Below, piece after piece: positions 31,809 to 40,779 of a DNA stretch of 64,000 bases; the stretch's first letter is position 1; every line of letters begins with the position of its first letter. Location of the stretch: contig JAJDUP010000012.1 of the NCBI GenBank assembly GCA_022826565.1, forward strand, positions 62,001 to 126,000, read 5' to 3'. A program made the translations under genes and the position numbers. This DNA is from Gemmatimonadota bacterium (GTDB lineage Bacteria; Gemmatimonadota; Gemmatimonadetes; Longimicrobiales; Gaopeijiaceae). The notes below the pieces were generated by a model. The model did no database searches. It saw only the letters and a list, made by a program, of their open reading frames with translations, and was not told the origin of the DNA.

Positions 31809-33344
31809 TCAGCAGCCCAGCTCCTCCCACCCCCGCTCGCACCCCAGCGTCCGCAGTGCCTCCGGATCGCGCTCCGTGATCGGCCCCTTGCTCCCCATCA
31901 GCACAATGGGCAGTTCCGCCAGAGGGGGATCGCCGCGCCGGAAACCGGTGCCCTGGGCGATCCGGGCATCCCCCGTCGCCAGCAGTTGCAGGTTCTGGCA
32001 GCCCGGCCCGTACTCGCGCCGGCACGACCGCTCGAACTCTCCGCCCGCACCGACGAAATCGCGGTCCAGCCGCACCAGTAGCACGCCGAATTCGTTGCAT
32101 GCCCAGCCGGAGCCGAGGTCGCAGAAGTTCTGCAGCATCACGCCGGAGTAGTTGCACGCCCGTTCGCTGCCCGTCTCGCAGGCATCGCGCCAGAACGGGT
32201 AGTACTGGCCGGGGTGATTGTCGCCGATGGCGCCGGCGAAGCTCATGGTCGCGAAGGCCGTGCCCCAGATCCCCACCGTTGCCACACGGCGCCGGGCACC
32301 ACCGGGGGTCTGCAGCCTCCCGACCAGTGAAGGAAGTCCGCGCCCCAGGGCGTTCGCCGCGCGGTCCAGGCGCGGGGCCAGCAGGTTGAGGATCGGGACC
32401 GGCAGGAGCTTGTCGTAGAAGTTGGGCGCGCCGATCCCGTCCAGCATGGCGGCACTGGTCACGACGCCGGTGCCGTAGATGAGGCCGAAGAGGATGCGCC
32501 CGCCATCGGAGCGGGGTGAGGTGGCGGGATCGGTGAAGAGCAGGTGCAGCCCGAGGAAGACCGAGACCGGGATGAATGCGTCGTAGAAGAAGTAGATCCC
32601 GGTCAGCGAATGGTAGAGCAGACCGAAGCCCATGATGGTGAGCACCGCGGGCACCGTCATCATCGCCACCCCGAAGATGAGCTGCGCGGGGACGGCGGCC
32701 AGGAAGATCACTAGGAACATCTGCGGCGGGATGAACTGGCTCTGGGCGATCTCGATCCCGAAGGTGATTTCCGTCGATCCGGTCGCGATCAGCGCCACCG
32801 CCGCGACCGACAGCGCCAGCGCCGACGGGTTGAAGATGTGCCGCGAGCGCCCGTCCAGTTGCCAGCGGATGAACTCCTTGCCCGCGTAGACCAGCACCAC
32901 CATCGCGAACTGGAAGAAGAACCACGGCCCGGTGAACCACAGGAAGAGGTTGACGCTGAAGATCACCGGAATGACGCCCAGGCCCGCGGTGTACCGGCCC
33001 CGCCGCGTCCACGCGAACAGCCCCTCGACCGCCACCGCCAGGAGCAGTTGTGCAAGGATCATCGGTGCCCACAACGGCACTATGTCCACGAACAGACCCC
33101 ACCACACCAGCAGCGCCCCCTGCGCCAGCGTCTGCATCCAGTGGGGCGTGCGGAGAACAAATTCCAGTGTCAGGCTCCCGCTCCGGCGGCGGCGCGATGC
33201 GAACAGCCATCCTGTCCACACCAGAATCCCTGCTACCGCGGCGACGAAGGTCCAGAAGGCGCCCGGGGTGCCCCGGACACTCGGGAGCAGGAGGTAGGCC
33301 GCGAGACCCGCCGCGACCGCGACCGGCAACAGGAGCGGGCGCAA
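31809..33344 (-). CDS. RnfD/NqrB-like membrane protein with Cys-rich Sel1-like C-terminal domain (copy A)
   Basis: About 511 residues from a TTG at 33344, 4 bases after the stop of the plug-only gene; an ATG at 33413 would overlap that gene by 65 bases and lacks a ribosome-binding site. It is a clear paralogue of copy B along its whole length: same LLLP N terminus, RHIFNPSALALSV, FTDPATSPRSDGGRILFG, and the same Cys-rich tail (RDACETGSERACNYSG, FCDLGSGWACNEFG, RSCRREYGPGC). Conservation of every tail Cys between the diverged copies argues for disulfides or metal/haem binding. A membrane electron-transfer role is an inference from the RnfD-like core. Confidence 0.7.
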   Translation of the reverse strand: MRPLLLPVAVAAGLAAYLLLPSVRGTPGAFWTFVAAVAGILVWTGWLFASRRRRSGSLTLEFVLRTPHWMQTLAQGALLVWWGLFVDIVPLWAPMILAQLLLAVAVEGLFAWTRRGRYTAGLGVIPVIFSVNLFLWFTGPWFFFQFAMVVLVYAGKEFIRWQLDGRSRHIFNPSALALSVAAVALIATGSTEITFGIEIAQSQFIPPQMFLVIFLAAVPAQLIFGVAMMTVPAVLTIMGFGLLYHSLTGIYFFYDAFIPVSVFLGLHLLFTDPATSPRSDGGRILFGLIYGTGVVTSAAMLDGIGAPNFYDKLLPVPILNLLAPRLDRAANALGRGLPSLVGRLQTPGGARRRVATVGIWGTAFATMSFAGAIGDNHPGQYYPFWRDACETGSERACNYSGVMLQNFCDLGSGWACNEFGVLLVRLDRDFVGAGGEFERSCRREYGPGCQNLQLLATGDARIAQGTGFRRGDPPLAELPIVLMGSKGPITERDPEALRTLGCERGWEELGC

Positions 33345-33348
33345 CTTG

Positions 33349-34272
33349 CTACGAGCCCTTCGGCCTGCCCGGATGCACGGTAACGATCTCCACGGCGCCC
33401 GAGCGGCCCGCATCGCCGTAGCGGAAGAAGGCGTCCGCCGGCGACAGCACCCGGATGCTGCGGATCTCTTCCGGGTTGTGGTTCAGCAGGATGGCCGCCA
33501 CGTCGGCGGGGAGCGACGGAGGCTCCAGGACCGCCATCTCGGTCACCAGCGGCGGCGAATAGACGATGACGCCGTCCAGCGCCAGTAGCACCGGCCGGCA
33601 CCCCGTTCCCGTGAGCATGACTTCCTGCACGGACGGACGGCGGCGCGAGGACTCGATGCAGAAGGTGACACCATCGATGCCTCCCTTCTGACGGATCCGC
33701 AGCCGCGGCGGCGCCTTGGACCGCAGGACCCCGAGCAGCCTGTTGGTCCGCTCCGCAGCCTCCGCCACCGTCGTCGGCGAGATGAAGTCCGAACTCCGTC
33801 CGATGGTCGCCGCTTCGCGCTCCGCGCCCGTAGCCGCCCGCACCTCGACTCCCTCCAGAGCGATCGCCTGGGGCGTGAGCTGCACCTCCCAGACCTCGCC
33901 CGGCACGATTTGCACCGCCTGCTGGATGGCCTCATAGCCGGTCCGGTGCACCGCCACGATCTGCACTCCGCGCGGAACCGTCTCGAGCACGAAGTACCCG
34001 AGCTCGTCGGAGATGCTGCCGATATCCAGGTCCGGCAGGTGCACGATCACCCCCGCGACCGGCAGCCCCGACTTCGCGTCGATGACCTCGCCCTCGACCC
34101 TGATCTGCCCGGCAGCCGAGTCGGGCGTCATGGCACCAAGCAGCGCGGCAGCCGACACGGCTATCCGGGCGCAAAGCAGCGCGGGGGCGCCGCCGCTCAG
34201 AAACGGCGGCGCCCCCGCACGAATGCGGAACCGCCCCCCGGGACCAGGTCGCCGGAGAGCGGTTCCATGCAT
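33349..34272 (-). CDS. Plug-only TonB-receptor-like protein inside the SusCD/RnfD-like operon
   Basis: 307 residues from ATG 34272. After a signal-like segment (ARIAVSAAALLGAMTPDSAAGQ) comes a CarboxypepD-regulatory-like domain (EGEVIDAKSGLPVAGVIVHL; SDELGYFVLETVP) and a plug-like domain (VEVRAATG, LLALDGVIVYSPP, EEIRSIRVLSPADAFFRYGDAGRSGAVEIVTVHPG) with no barrel. Two Cys (CIESSRRRPS and TGTGCRP) may pair. The first 30 residues overlap a 15-base terminator-like hairpin and may not be translated. It is 22 bases after SusD and 4 before the first RnfD-like gene, placing it firmly in this operon. Confidence 0.7.
   Translation of the reverse strand: MHGTALRRPGPGGRFRIRAGAPPFLSGGAPALLCARIAVSAAALLGAMTPDSAAGQIRVEGEVIDAKSGLPVAGVIVHLPDLDIGSISDELGYFVLETVPRGVQIVAVHRTGYEAIQQAVQIVPGEVWEVQLTPQAIALEGVEVRAATGAEREAATIGRSSDFISPTTVAEAAERTNRLLGVLRSKAPPRLRIRQKGGIDGVTFCIESSRRRPSVQEVMLTGTGCRPVLLALDGVIVYSPPLVTEMAVLEPPSLPADVAAILLNHNPEEIRSIRVLSPADAFFRYGDAGRSGAVEIVTVHPGRPKGS
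34181..34218 (-). terminator. Strong GC hairpin after the second SusD gene
   Basis: GCGGGGGCGCCGCCG (34181-34195) pairs perfectly with CGGCGGCGCCCCCGC (34204-34218), 15 base pairs, 8-base loop, 77 bases after the SusD stop. There is no clear U-run on the minus strand, so it may attenuate rather than stop transcription into the plug-only and RnfD-like genes. It lies inside the annotated start of the plug-only ORF. Confidence 0.5.
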
Positions 34273-34294
34273 CGTTACACCAATCCTCGCCCCG

Positions 34295-35644
34295 CTACAC
34301 GCTGAAGCAGAGGCTGGAGACCTTCTCGTTCACCTGGCACTCGTCCAGGGAAATCGGCATGCAAGAGGCCCGGCGCGCGACCGTCGCCTCGTAGACCACG
34401 CCGCCACCGTCGAGGTGGGGGTGGTCCCAGCGGTGCAGATCCCACAGCCTGCGGCCTTCCAGCCACAGAGTGAGATGCCGTTCACGGTCCAGGATGTCCC
34501 AACCTGACATCGAAGTCAGGTTGGCTCCGCCGCCGTCGCCGCCGGTGATCGAACCGATCGTGCCGTCGGACTCGAGCGGATCCAGGCCGTGATGCGCCCG
34601 CATCTCGTTGATCTTGGCCATCGCTCCGGCGAGGTCACCCGCCATCAGAGCCCCCTCGGCCTCGATGAGGCGCATCTCCGTACCCTTGACGAGCGGAATG
34701 TCGTCGTCCCGGGTCGGGTATTTCTCCTGCCGGACGTGAATCGTCTGGCCGTCGGCCCCGTTGCCGCTGGGGCAGCCGCTGCCTTCAGCCGAGCAGTCCG
34801 TCCAGGGCGTGCGTGGGTCGCCCGCTCCCACGGTGCCGGCCAGCGTCATCCATGCCGAGACTTCATGACGTCCGTGCGTCTCGTTCCATATCTGGCTGGT
34901 TTCCCTGCCGGAGTTGGAAGAATACGCCGCGGCGAACACGAAGTCCGTCGGAACCTTTGCCGCGTGCGCAACCGCGTTCGAGAAGTCGCCCAAACCCATG
35001 TACACCTGGGCCAGGCCGCCCTCGGCGGCGTTGATTATGTCGCTGTCGCCACCGCCGTTCTGGATCGCACGTTCCAGCAATGCGATTGCACGCCGGAACG
35101 CGGCGTCACGTTCCATTGCATCACCGGTGTCGATCTCACCAGCCGGACCCGGGTTTTCGTCGTCGTACGGCTGGCTGAAGATCACCTGACAGAAGTTCTC
35201 GCCGAACCAGCGGTTGGCGAGTCCGCCGAAGAGGTGGGCCCTGGCCGTCTCGGGATTCCCGTCGAACTGGTAACCCTCGATGTTCCGCATCCGGATGAGC
35301 CCGGCCTCGGCTACCCAGCGCGCACGCTGCACGCCGGCCCAGAAGCCGTTGGAATCTTCGGAATCGAACAGGCCCCTCCGGTACCGTCCCGTCGAGAAGT
35401 AGCTTCCCGACCCGACGATCTCGTCGGACAGGCGGGCGGTGGTGAAGGAAAGGTCGTCGTAGGACGCCGAGAAGTCGGCGGACATTCCCGTGACGAGCGA
35501 CTTGACGCCCTGCGCGGTGTTGAGGTCGTCGTCCAGAATCCGTCCGGGGTTCTTGACGTCGAAAATGCTCTCGTCGCAGCCGGTTGAAGCAAGCGCCGCC
35601 ACAAGGGCGCCCAGGAACAACCGGCGTGTGCTTATCGTTTTCAT
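34295..35644 (-). CDS. RagB/SusD family outer-membrane lipoprotein (second pair)
   Basis: A 449-residue SusD-like lipoprotein (lipobox ASTGC); AAGGA precedes ATG 35644. TPR-like helices (GGLAQVYMGLGDFSNAVAHA; EGALMAGDLAGAMAKINEMR) and the family's C-terminal block with DRERHLTLWLEGRRLWDLHRW are present. The tail (RRASCMPISLDECQVNEKVSSLC) holds three Cys. It follows its SusC by 19 bases. The substrate is not evident; the downstream genes are not hydrolases but RnfD-like proteins, which is unusual for a SusCD locus. Confidence 0.9.
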   Translation of the reverse strand: MKTISTRRLFLGALVAALASTGCDESIFDVKNPGRILDDDLNTAQGVKSLVTGMSADFSASYDDLSFTTARLSDEIVGSGSYFSTGRYRRGLFDSEDSNGFWAGVQRARWVAEAGLIRMRNIEGYQFDGNPETARAHLFGGLANRWFGENFCQVIFSQPYDDENPGPAGEIDTGDAMERDAAFRRAIALLERAIQNGGGDSDIINAAEGGLAQVYMGLGDFSNAVAHAAKVPTDFVFAAAYSSNSGRETSQIWNETHGRHEVSAWMTLAGTVGAGDPRTPWTDCSAEGSGCPSGNGADGQTIHVRQEKYPTRDDDIPLVKGTEMRLIEAEGALMAGDLAGAMAKINEMRAHHGLDPLESDGTIGSITGGDGGGANLTSMSGWDILDRERHLTLWLEGRRLWDLHRWDHPHLDGGGVVYEATVARRASCMPISLDECQVNEKVSSLCFSV

Positions 35645-35663
35645 TATTCCTTGTCTCCCCCGG

Positions 35664-38600
35664 CTAGAAATCGACCTGAACCGACAGCAGGAAGCTGCGC
35701 ATCGGCGGCAGGTTGTAGTACTCCTGCCGGAAGAGCACTTCGGCAGAACCGTCCTCGAAAGCCTCGGGATCGACGCCCTCGAAGTCGGTCATGGTGAACA
35801 GGTTCCTGCCCTGCAGACGCAGCGTCGCCGAACGGATGTTCCCGGGCAGGATGTCCTCGGGCACCCGGTAGCTGAGCGACGCGGAGCGGATCTTGAAGAA
35901 GTCCGACGGCTGCGTCCACATGCCGTAGCGCACGACCGAAGGATCGCACAGCGCGCGCTCACCGGCCGTCAGCGCGTCGCGCTGTCCGTTGGCGATCGCG
36001 GAGAAGGTCGAACGGCACAGCGGCCACACCTGCCGGCGGGTGTTCTGATACGCGGTCCCCGAAGAAAGCCACATTCCCCCCATCCCCTCGCCGACGACGT
36101 CGAGCGTGAGGCGCTGCGAAAGCGTCATCGTGCTGCTGATGCCGTAGGTGTACTTCGGGGTGGTGGAGCCCAGGCAGTGCTCGGTGTAGTTCGGCGCCGC
36201 GACTTCGTCCGGGTTCTGCACGCGGTCGTGACAGAACGCCGGGAGCGGGAAGTAGACCATCTCGCCGGGCGTGCAGCCCTGGCCGATGTAGCCGTTCCCG
36301 TCGAAGGTCACGCCGTTGGACAGCTCGTTCGTGCACTCGATGGGCGCACGCACGTAGTTCCGCCAGCCGATGTTGATGCTCTCCAGGTCGCCGAGGTCGA
36401 TGACCCGGGACTCGCTGGTCGACAGCCGGAGCCCGACATCCCAGCCTATGGTGTTTGTCGCCAGCATCGTCACGTTCACGAACGCCTCGTGACCGGCGTT
36501 GGTCACCTCGCCGACGTTCTCGAGCTGCGTGCCCACAAAGCCGCCCGACGGCAGCTGGGTGACCGGGATGAGAGCGTCGAAGGTGCGCTGGCTGAAGTAC
36601 TGGTACTCGAAGGCGACGCGGTCGCCAAAGGTGGTGCCCTCGAAGCCGGCTTCCCACTCGCGTGTCCGCTCCGGACCCAGGACCGGGTTGCCCAGGTTGT
36701 CGGGCGTGACGCCGGGCTGGCCGTTGTCGCCCGCTACCGACGCCCACGTGCGGGCGGCGTCGAAGAGGCCCGGCGCCTTGCCGGACTCGCCGAACGCGCC
36801 GCGCAGCTTCAGCGTGCCGAAGCCGCTCGGGAAGAAGCCTTCGTCGGAAATCACGTACGAGAAGGAGCCCTTGGGATAGGTCTCCAGCCCGAAATCCTGC
36901 CCGAAGGCGGAGTGCCCGTCAACGCGCAGGCCACCGGTGAGGAAGAGGCGATCGCCGATTCCCAGGACCTCCTGGACGAAGAATCCGCCGCTGGTGACCG
37001 TGCTGTTGACCTCGAACGCCTCGGTGATCGCTCCCGACTGGAGGATCTTGGCGCCGGGGCCAGCGAAGTCGTTGCCGAAGCCGTTGGTGCCGGTGACGAA
37101 GTCGTTGTAGAGCTGGCCGCCGAGGGACAGCGTGGAGGCGAAGCCGAACAGGTCGCGGTTGTACGTGCCCGCGTAGTCGAGCGTGAGCTTGCGGAAGGTC
37201 CGCTCGTCGGTCTCCCGGTTGCCGCCCTGTACGTAGAAGTAACCCCAGGGGCGCTCCTCGAAGTACTCGTTGCGGACCCAGTCGATTCCGGCGTTGAGGC
37301 GGTGGTTCATCCCGTCCATCGGATTCCACAGCAGGTTCACGCCGCTCGTGAAGTGGTCGTTGATGTTGGTGACGTCCATGTCGAGGAGCTTGCCGTCCTC
37401 GTCATTGGTGTAGTCGCGGCCACCGCGGAACACGTTCAGCAGAAGCCCCTCGGCGTTGTTGCCGTCGGGTACCCAGGTCACGTCCCTGTGTGCGTAGAAG
37501 GTGTTGAACCTGACGTCCAGATCCTCCGCAGGAGCGAACGAGAAGTTGCCGCGCATGTTCCAGGATTCCTGGCCCTGAGTCGGGCGCGCCACGCCGTTGT
37601 CGTTCACGCCGGTGTCGAACACGCCCTCTTCGGTGCCCCACCGCGCGGACATGAAGTAGTTCATGCGCTCTGCGCCGCCGCGCACCGACAGGTTGTAGCT
37701 CTGCAGCGAACCGTTCTTCAGCCAGGAACCGCTGGCGGGACAACTCGGATCGGCAGGGAACTGGGTGTCTCCGCCCGGGAAGTTCTCGTCGCCGGTGAAG
37801 TTGCAGTTGTTCATCCCCAGACCGGTCGGATTCACGTCCGGATCAGGGCCGATGTGGCCCAGCGTGTTGAGCCCCTGGTCAACCGTCAGCGTCCAGGCCG
37901 GCGCCCCCGCCACCCCACGCTTGGTGAAGATCTGGATCACGCCGCCGGCCGCCTCGGTCCCGTACAGGGTTGTGGCGGCCGCGCCCTTGATCGTCTCGAT
38001 CCGCTCGATGTCGGCGGGGTTGATGTCGTCGAAGGGATTGGTCTGTTGGTTGGCCTCGTCCGAGTGGATCAGTCCGCGCTCGCGAATCCGCACGCCGTCG
38101 ACGTAGACGAGCGGCGAGTTGCTGAACGACACCGAGTTGTTGCCGCGCAGCTTGATCGTCGAGCCCGCTCCGACCTGGCCGCCGTTGTCGAGCACGGTCA
38201 CGCCGAGCGCGCGGCCCTGCAGGATGTCGGCCACGTTGGAGATCGGCGCCGACTGGAACGCCTCCTCGTTGAGCTGGCTCACCGAGTTGCCGATCTCGCG
38301 CCGTCTGGCGGCACCGGCCGTTCCAGTCACGATGACGCCCTCAAGGCTGATCGCCTCCGAGCGCAGTTCGAAGTCCTGGATCGCGGCGTCGCCGGCGGTG
38401 ACGGTGACCTCGGCGGTCGAGGTCGTGTAGCCGATGTACTGCACCTGAACGGTGTGCGTGCCCGCACCCACGTTCGGGAGCAGATACCTGCCCACGTTGT
38501 TGGCCAGAACCCCGATGTTCAGTTCGGGGATGGCGACCTGGGCGCCGGGAATCGGCTGCCCGTTGGTCGCGCTTCGCACCGTGCCGGTGACCGTGCCGGT

Positions 38601-38702
38601 CTGCGCCGCGAGGGGCGCCTGGACCGTACCGATCAGAACGGCGGCGGCGAGAAGCGGCAGGGCGGTCCGGCCGGCCGCCCATCTGATGCTTCCTGGTGAC
38701 AT
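35664..38702 (-). CDS. SusC/RagA-type TonB-dependent receptor (second pair)
   Basis: A 1012-residue receptor. ATG 38702 is chosen because GGAGG lies 6 bases upstream; longer frames to 39383 overlap another gene. Signal peptide ending in PLAAQT, CarboxypepD-regulatory-like domain (residues about 40-115), plug (ILQGRALGVTVLDNGG, IKLRGNNSVSFSNSP, VYVDGVRIRERG, IETIKGAAATTLYGTEAAGG) and barrel ending in SVQVDF. A GACGCG/CGCGTC hairpin (38734-38749) lies in its leader. It heads an apparent six-gene operon running to 29420. Confidence 0.95.
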   Translation of the reverse strand: MSPGSIRWAAGRTALPLLAAAVLIGTVQAPLAAQTGTVTGTVRSATNGQPIPGAQVAIPELNIGVLANNVGRYLLPNVGAGTHTVQVQYIGYTTSTAEVTVTAGDAAIQDFELRSEAISLEGVIVTGTAGAARRREIGNSVSQLNEEAFQSAPISNVADILQGRALGVTVLDNGGQVGAGSTIKLRGNNSVSFSNSPLVYVDGVRIRERGLIHSDEANQQTNPFDDINPADIERIETIKGAAATTLYGTEAAGGVIQIFTKRGVAGAPAWTLTVDQGLNTLGHIGPDPDVNPTGLGMNNCNFTGDENFPGGDTQFPADPSCPASGSWLKNGSLQSYNLSVRGGAERMNYFMSARWGTEEGVFDTGVNDNGVARPTQGQESWNMRGNFSFAPAEDLDVRFNTFYAHRDVTWVPDGNNAEGLLLNVFRGGRDYTNDEDGKLLDMDVTNINDHFTSGVNLLWNPMDGMNHRLNAGIDWVRNEYFEERPWGYFYVQGGNRETDERTFRKLTLDYAGTYNRDLFGFASTLSLGGQLYNDFVTGTNGFGNDFAGPGAKILQSGAITEAFEVNSTVTSGGFFVQEVLGIGDRLFLTGGLRVDGHSAFGQDFGLETYPKGSFSYVISDEGFFPSGFGTLKLRGAFGESGKAPGLFDAARTWASVAGDNGQPGVTPDNLGNPVLGPERTREWEAGFEGTTFGDRVAFEYQYFSQRTFDALIPVTQLPSGGFVGTQLENVGEVTNAGHEAFVNVTMLATNTIGWDVGLRLSTSESRVIDLGDLESINIGWRNYVRAPIECTNELSNGVTFDGNGYIGQGCTPGEMVYFPLPAFCHDRVQNPDEVAAPNYTEHCLGSTTPKYTYGISSTMTLSQRLTLDVVGEGMGGMWLSSGTAYQNTRRQVWPLCRSTFSAIANGQRDALTAGERALCDPSVVRYGMWTQPSDFFKIRSASLSYRVPEDILPGNIRSATLRLQGRNLFTMTDFEGVDPEAFEDGSAEVLFRQEYYNLPPMRSFLLSVQVDF

Positions 38703-38803
38703 AAATGCCTCCATCTTAAGGGGAACAAGCGATGACGCGTTTGCGCGTCGCCGAAACAACCTTCTGGACAGTGGAGAATTGCGCAAGTCCGGTGATCTCG
38801 CAA

Positions 38804-39295
38804 TCAGCGGCCGATCGGGATGACGATCCTGATTCCGGGCACGAGCTGGTCGGTCAGATCGTCGTCGGTATTGAGATCGGAGCTCTCGTTTCCTTCGAAC
38901 CCGAGGTAGGCCAGCGTCGCCACGCCGCCGACCAGGGCAGTCGTGAGGAGTATGCTGCGCGTGTGGCTGGCATCCTTCCGTTCCAGCGCGACGATCGACT
39001 CTACGGGGAGCCGAACCTGGCTGTGCGCCGTGGGGCTTGTCAGGAGAAAGGTTGCCGAGTCGCCGTTGAACTCGACGAACCGGCCGTTTATGAACCCCTG
39101 GTTGCCGCTGGCGAACGAGATGTGCCGCGCCAGCTCCTCGGGGGCGAGGCGCATCCGCACCCGTTGCTGGGAGGGCAGGTCTTCGACGCGGGCCGTCTGA
39201 TAGGTGGCGCAGGCGGTTCCGAAGATGAGGAGGAGCAGCAGCGCTGTGGGACGAACGGCAAATCTCCGGATGAGGTCTGGCAATCGCGGCATCAT
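38804..39295 (-). CDS. Small lipoprotein of unknown function upstream of SusC
   Basis: 163 residues with a lipobox (IFGTAC). The middle is a beta-rich stretch (RVRMRLAPEEL, INGRFVEFNGDSATF, VRLPVESIVALERK) that looks like a small SH3/LSm-like barrel, followed by a membrane-like helix (ILLTTALVGGVATLAYLGF) and an acidic C terminus. I do not recognise a named family, though similar short lipoproteins are common in this kind of genome. It is on the same strand as SusC, 101 bases upstream, and may have its own transcript. Confidence 0.65.
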   Translation of the reverse strand: MMPRLPDLIRRFAVRPTALLLLLIFGTACATYQTARVEDLPSQQRVRMRLAPEELARHISFASGNQGFINGRFVEFNGDSATFLLTSPTAHSQVRLPVESIVALERKDASHTRSILLTTALVGGVATLAYLGFEGNESSDLNTDDDLTDQLVPGIRIVIPIGR

Positions 39296-39492
39296 TGGTG
39301 CAGTCTGGCAGGGTTGAAGCGGGTATGCTGGTTGTGCTGCGGCGGTGTGGGGGCCGCATGTAATCTATTCGGACTCGGAACAATAATGTGACACTTCCTG
39401 GCCGGCCCGGTGTCAGCGGCCGTCACAACCAGGATCGACATTGGCCGCCGCGGTCAACGCAACTAGCAGGCCGGACCGAGCAATGCAGCCCC

Positions 39493-40779
39493 TCACGACC
39501 CCAGCCTCGACGCGGCCTCGACCTCATCGAATACGGCACCCGGATCATCCAGCAGCGATGCCTCCGCACCCTTCAGGTAGCGGTCGAAGAAGGCCACCGT
39601 CAGAGCATTGATGATCTCGTGGCCGCGCACCGGATCGATCCCGGGCGACGCTCCCGGGATGAACAGCACCAGGTCCGAGAAGCTCCCGTGGTTCGTCCCG
39701 GCGATGGTGATGTCGTACCAATCCCCCGTCGAGGCCGCCCTGAGCCCGGCGTCCGTCTCCCTCACGACGGCCATGAGGCGCTCGAACGCGTCGTTGTAGT
39801 CCGCGATCGAGTCCGGGTCCTCGAAGGGCGGGGTCTCGGCAACCACATCGCCGTGCATGAGCATGAAGGGCCGCGAGGTCCCCTGCGTGGGTGCGACCCC
39901 GAAGAGCTGCCCGTCGTGGTCGATCGCCGCCTTCACCCGTTCGTCGACCGCGCTCATCTCGATCGAGTTCGCGCCGCCGAAGGACCATCCGTACATGCCG
40001 ATGCGGTCAAGGTCGAACCGCCCCGCGAGGGGGCCGCCGCCCGCGTTCAGGATCTCGAGCTGGTCCAGCACGAAGGCGGCGTCGGCATTCCATTCGGGAA
40101 AGACGTGCTCGTCCAGGTATTCCCAGCCGGCCATGGCGTCGCCGTACAGATCCCCCGTCTGGTCGGGAAACGTGAGGGTGTCCAGGACGACCGACGAGCC
40201 GTCCGGCAGGAACTGCGTCTTGTTGAAGCCGTTGTGGCCGACCGACACCACAACGTAGCCGTGGCTGGCCAGCTCCTCGGTGGTGAAGGTGCTGGTAAAG
40301 CGCGTCCAGCCGCCGCCGTGGCTGTACACCAGGACCGGAAACGGGCCCAGGGCCGGGGCCGCATCCCGGATCGCGTTGGTGCGGACGTGTGTCACCGGGA
40401 CGAAGTCCTGCCCGTCGCCGAACTCGGCCATGTCCTGCACGTACATCGCGCCGCCCTCGCCGGCCTCGGCTGTGGGATACCACACGCGCACGGCAACCGA
40501 GCGCAGGTCGTCCGGATCCCGCGTAAACCGTTCAGGGCGGCTCTCGTCGGTCCACCGGTACTCGGTCATGCCGATGGCGTGGGGGCCGGTGGGCGCTGCG
40601 AACGGCCGCTCGGGGATTTCGGGCGGGGCCTGAGTCTCGCCCCGGGACCCAGTGTCGGCCTCCTCCGCGGTCGGTGCTTCGGTCTCGCCGTCGGGTGGTG
40701 CCGCGTCGCCGGTGCACGCGAGGGTGGCGCCCGTACCCGCAAACGCAAGCAGGGCCAGCGATGAGAGCAATCGATTCAC
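39493..40779 (-). CDS. Exported alpha/beta hydrolase, PAF-acetylhydrolase/dienelactone hydrolase-like
   Basis: A 428-residue lipoprotein hydrolase (signal segment ending GATLAC). Start is the GTG at 40779 with GGAGG 8 bases upstream; GTGA overlaps the previous stop. The fold resembles platelet-activating-factor acetylhydrolases: oxyanion block VYSHGGGWTRF, nucleophile in GWSFGGANS, acid in IDHDGQ, His in GTNHGSFSD. Such enzymes cleave short acyl esters. It is the third gene of a coupled run with two serine hydrolases, so the three may act on related substrates in the envelope. Confidence 0.85.
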   Translation of the reverse strand: MNRLLSSLALLAFAGTGATLACTGDAAPPDGETEAPTAEEADTGSRGETQAPPEIPERPFAAPTGPHAIGMTEYRWTDESRPERFTRDPDDLRSVAVRVWYPTAEAGEGGAMYVQDMAEFGDGQDFVPVTHVRTNAIRDAAPALGPFPVLVYSHGGGWTRFTSTFTTEELASHGYVVVSVGHNGFNKTQFLPDGSSVVLDTLTFPDQTGDLYGDAMAGWEYLDEHVFPEWNADAAFVLDQLEILNAGGGPLAGRFDLDRIGMYGWSFGGANSIEMSAVDERVKAAIDHDGQLFGVAPTQGTSRPFMLMHGDVVAETPPFEDPDSIADYNDAFERLMAVVRETDAGLRAASTGDWYDITIAGTNHGSFSDLVLFIPGASPGIDPVRGHEIINALTVAFFDRYLKGAEASLLDDPGAVFDEVEAASRLGS

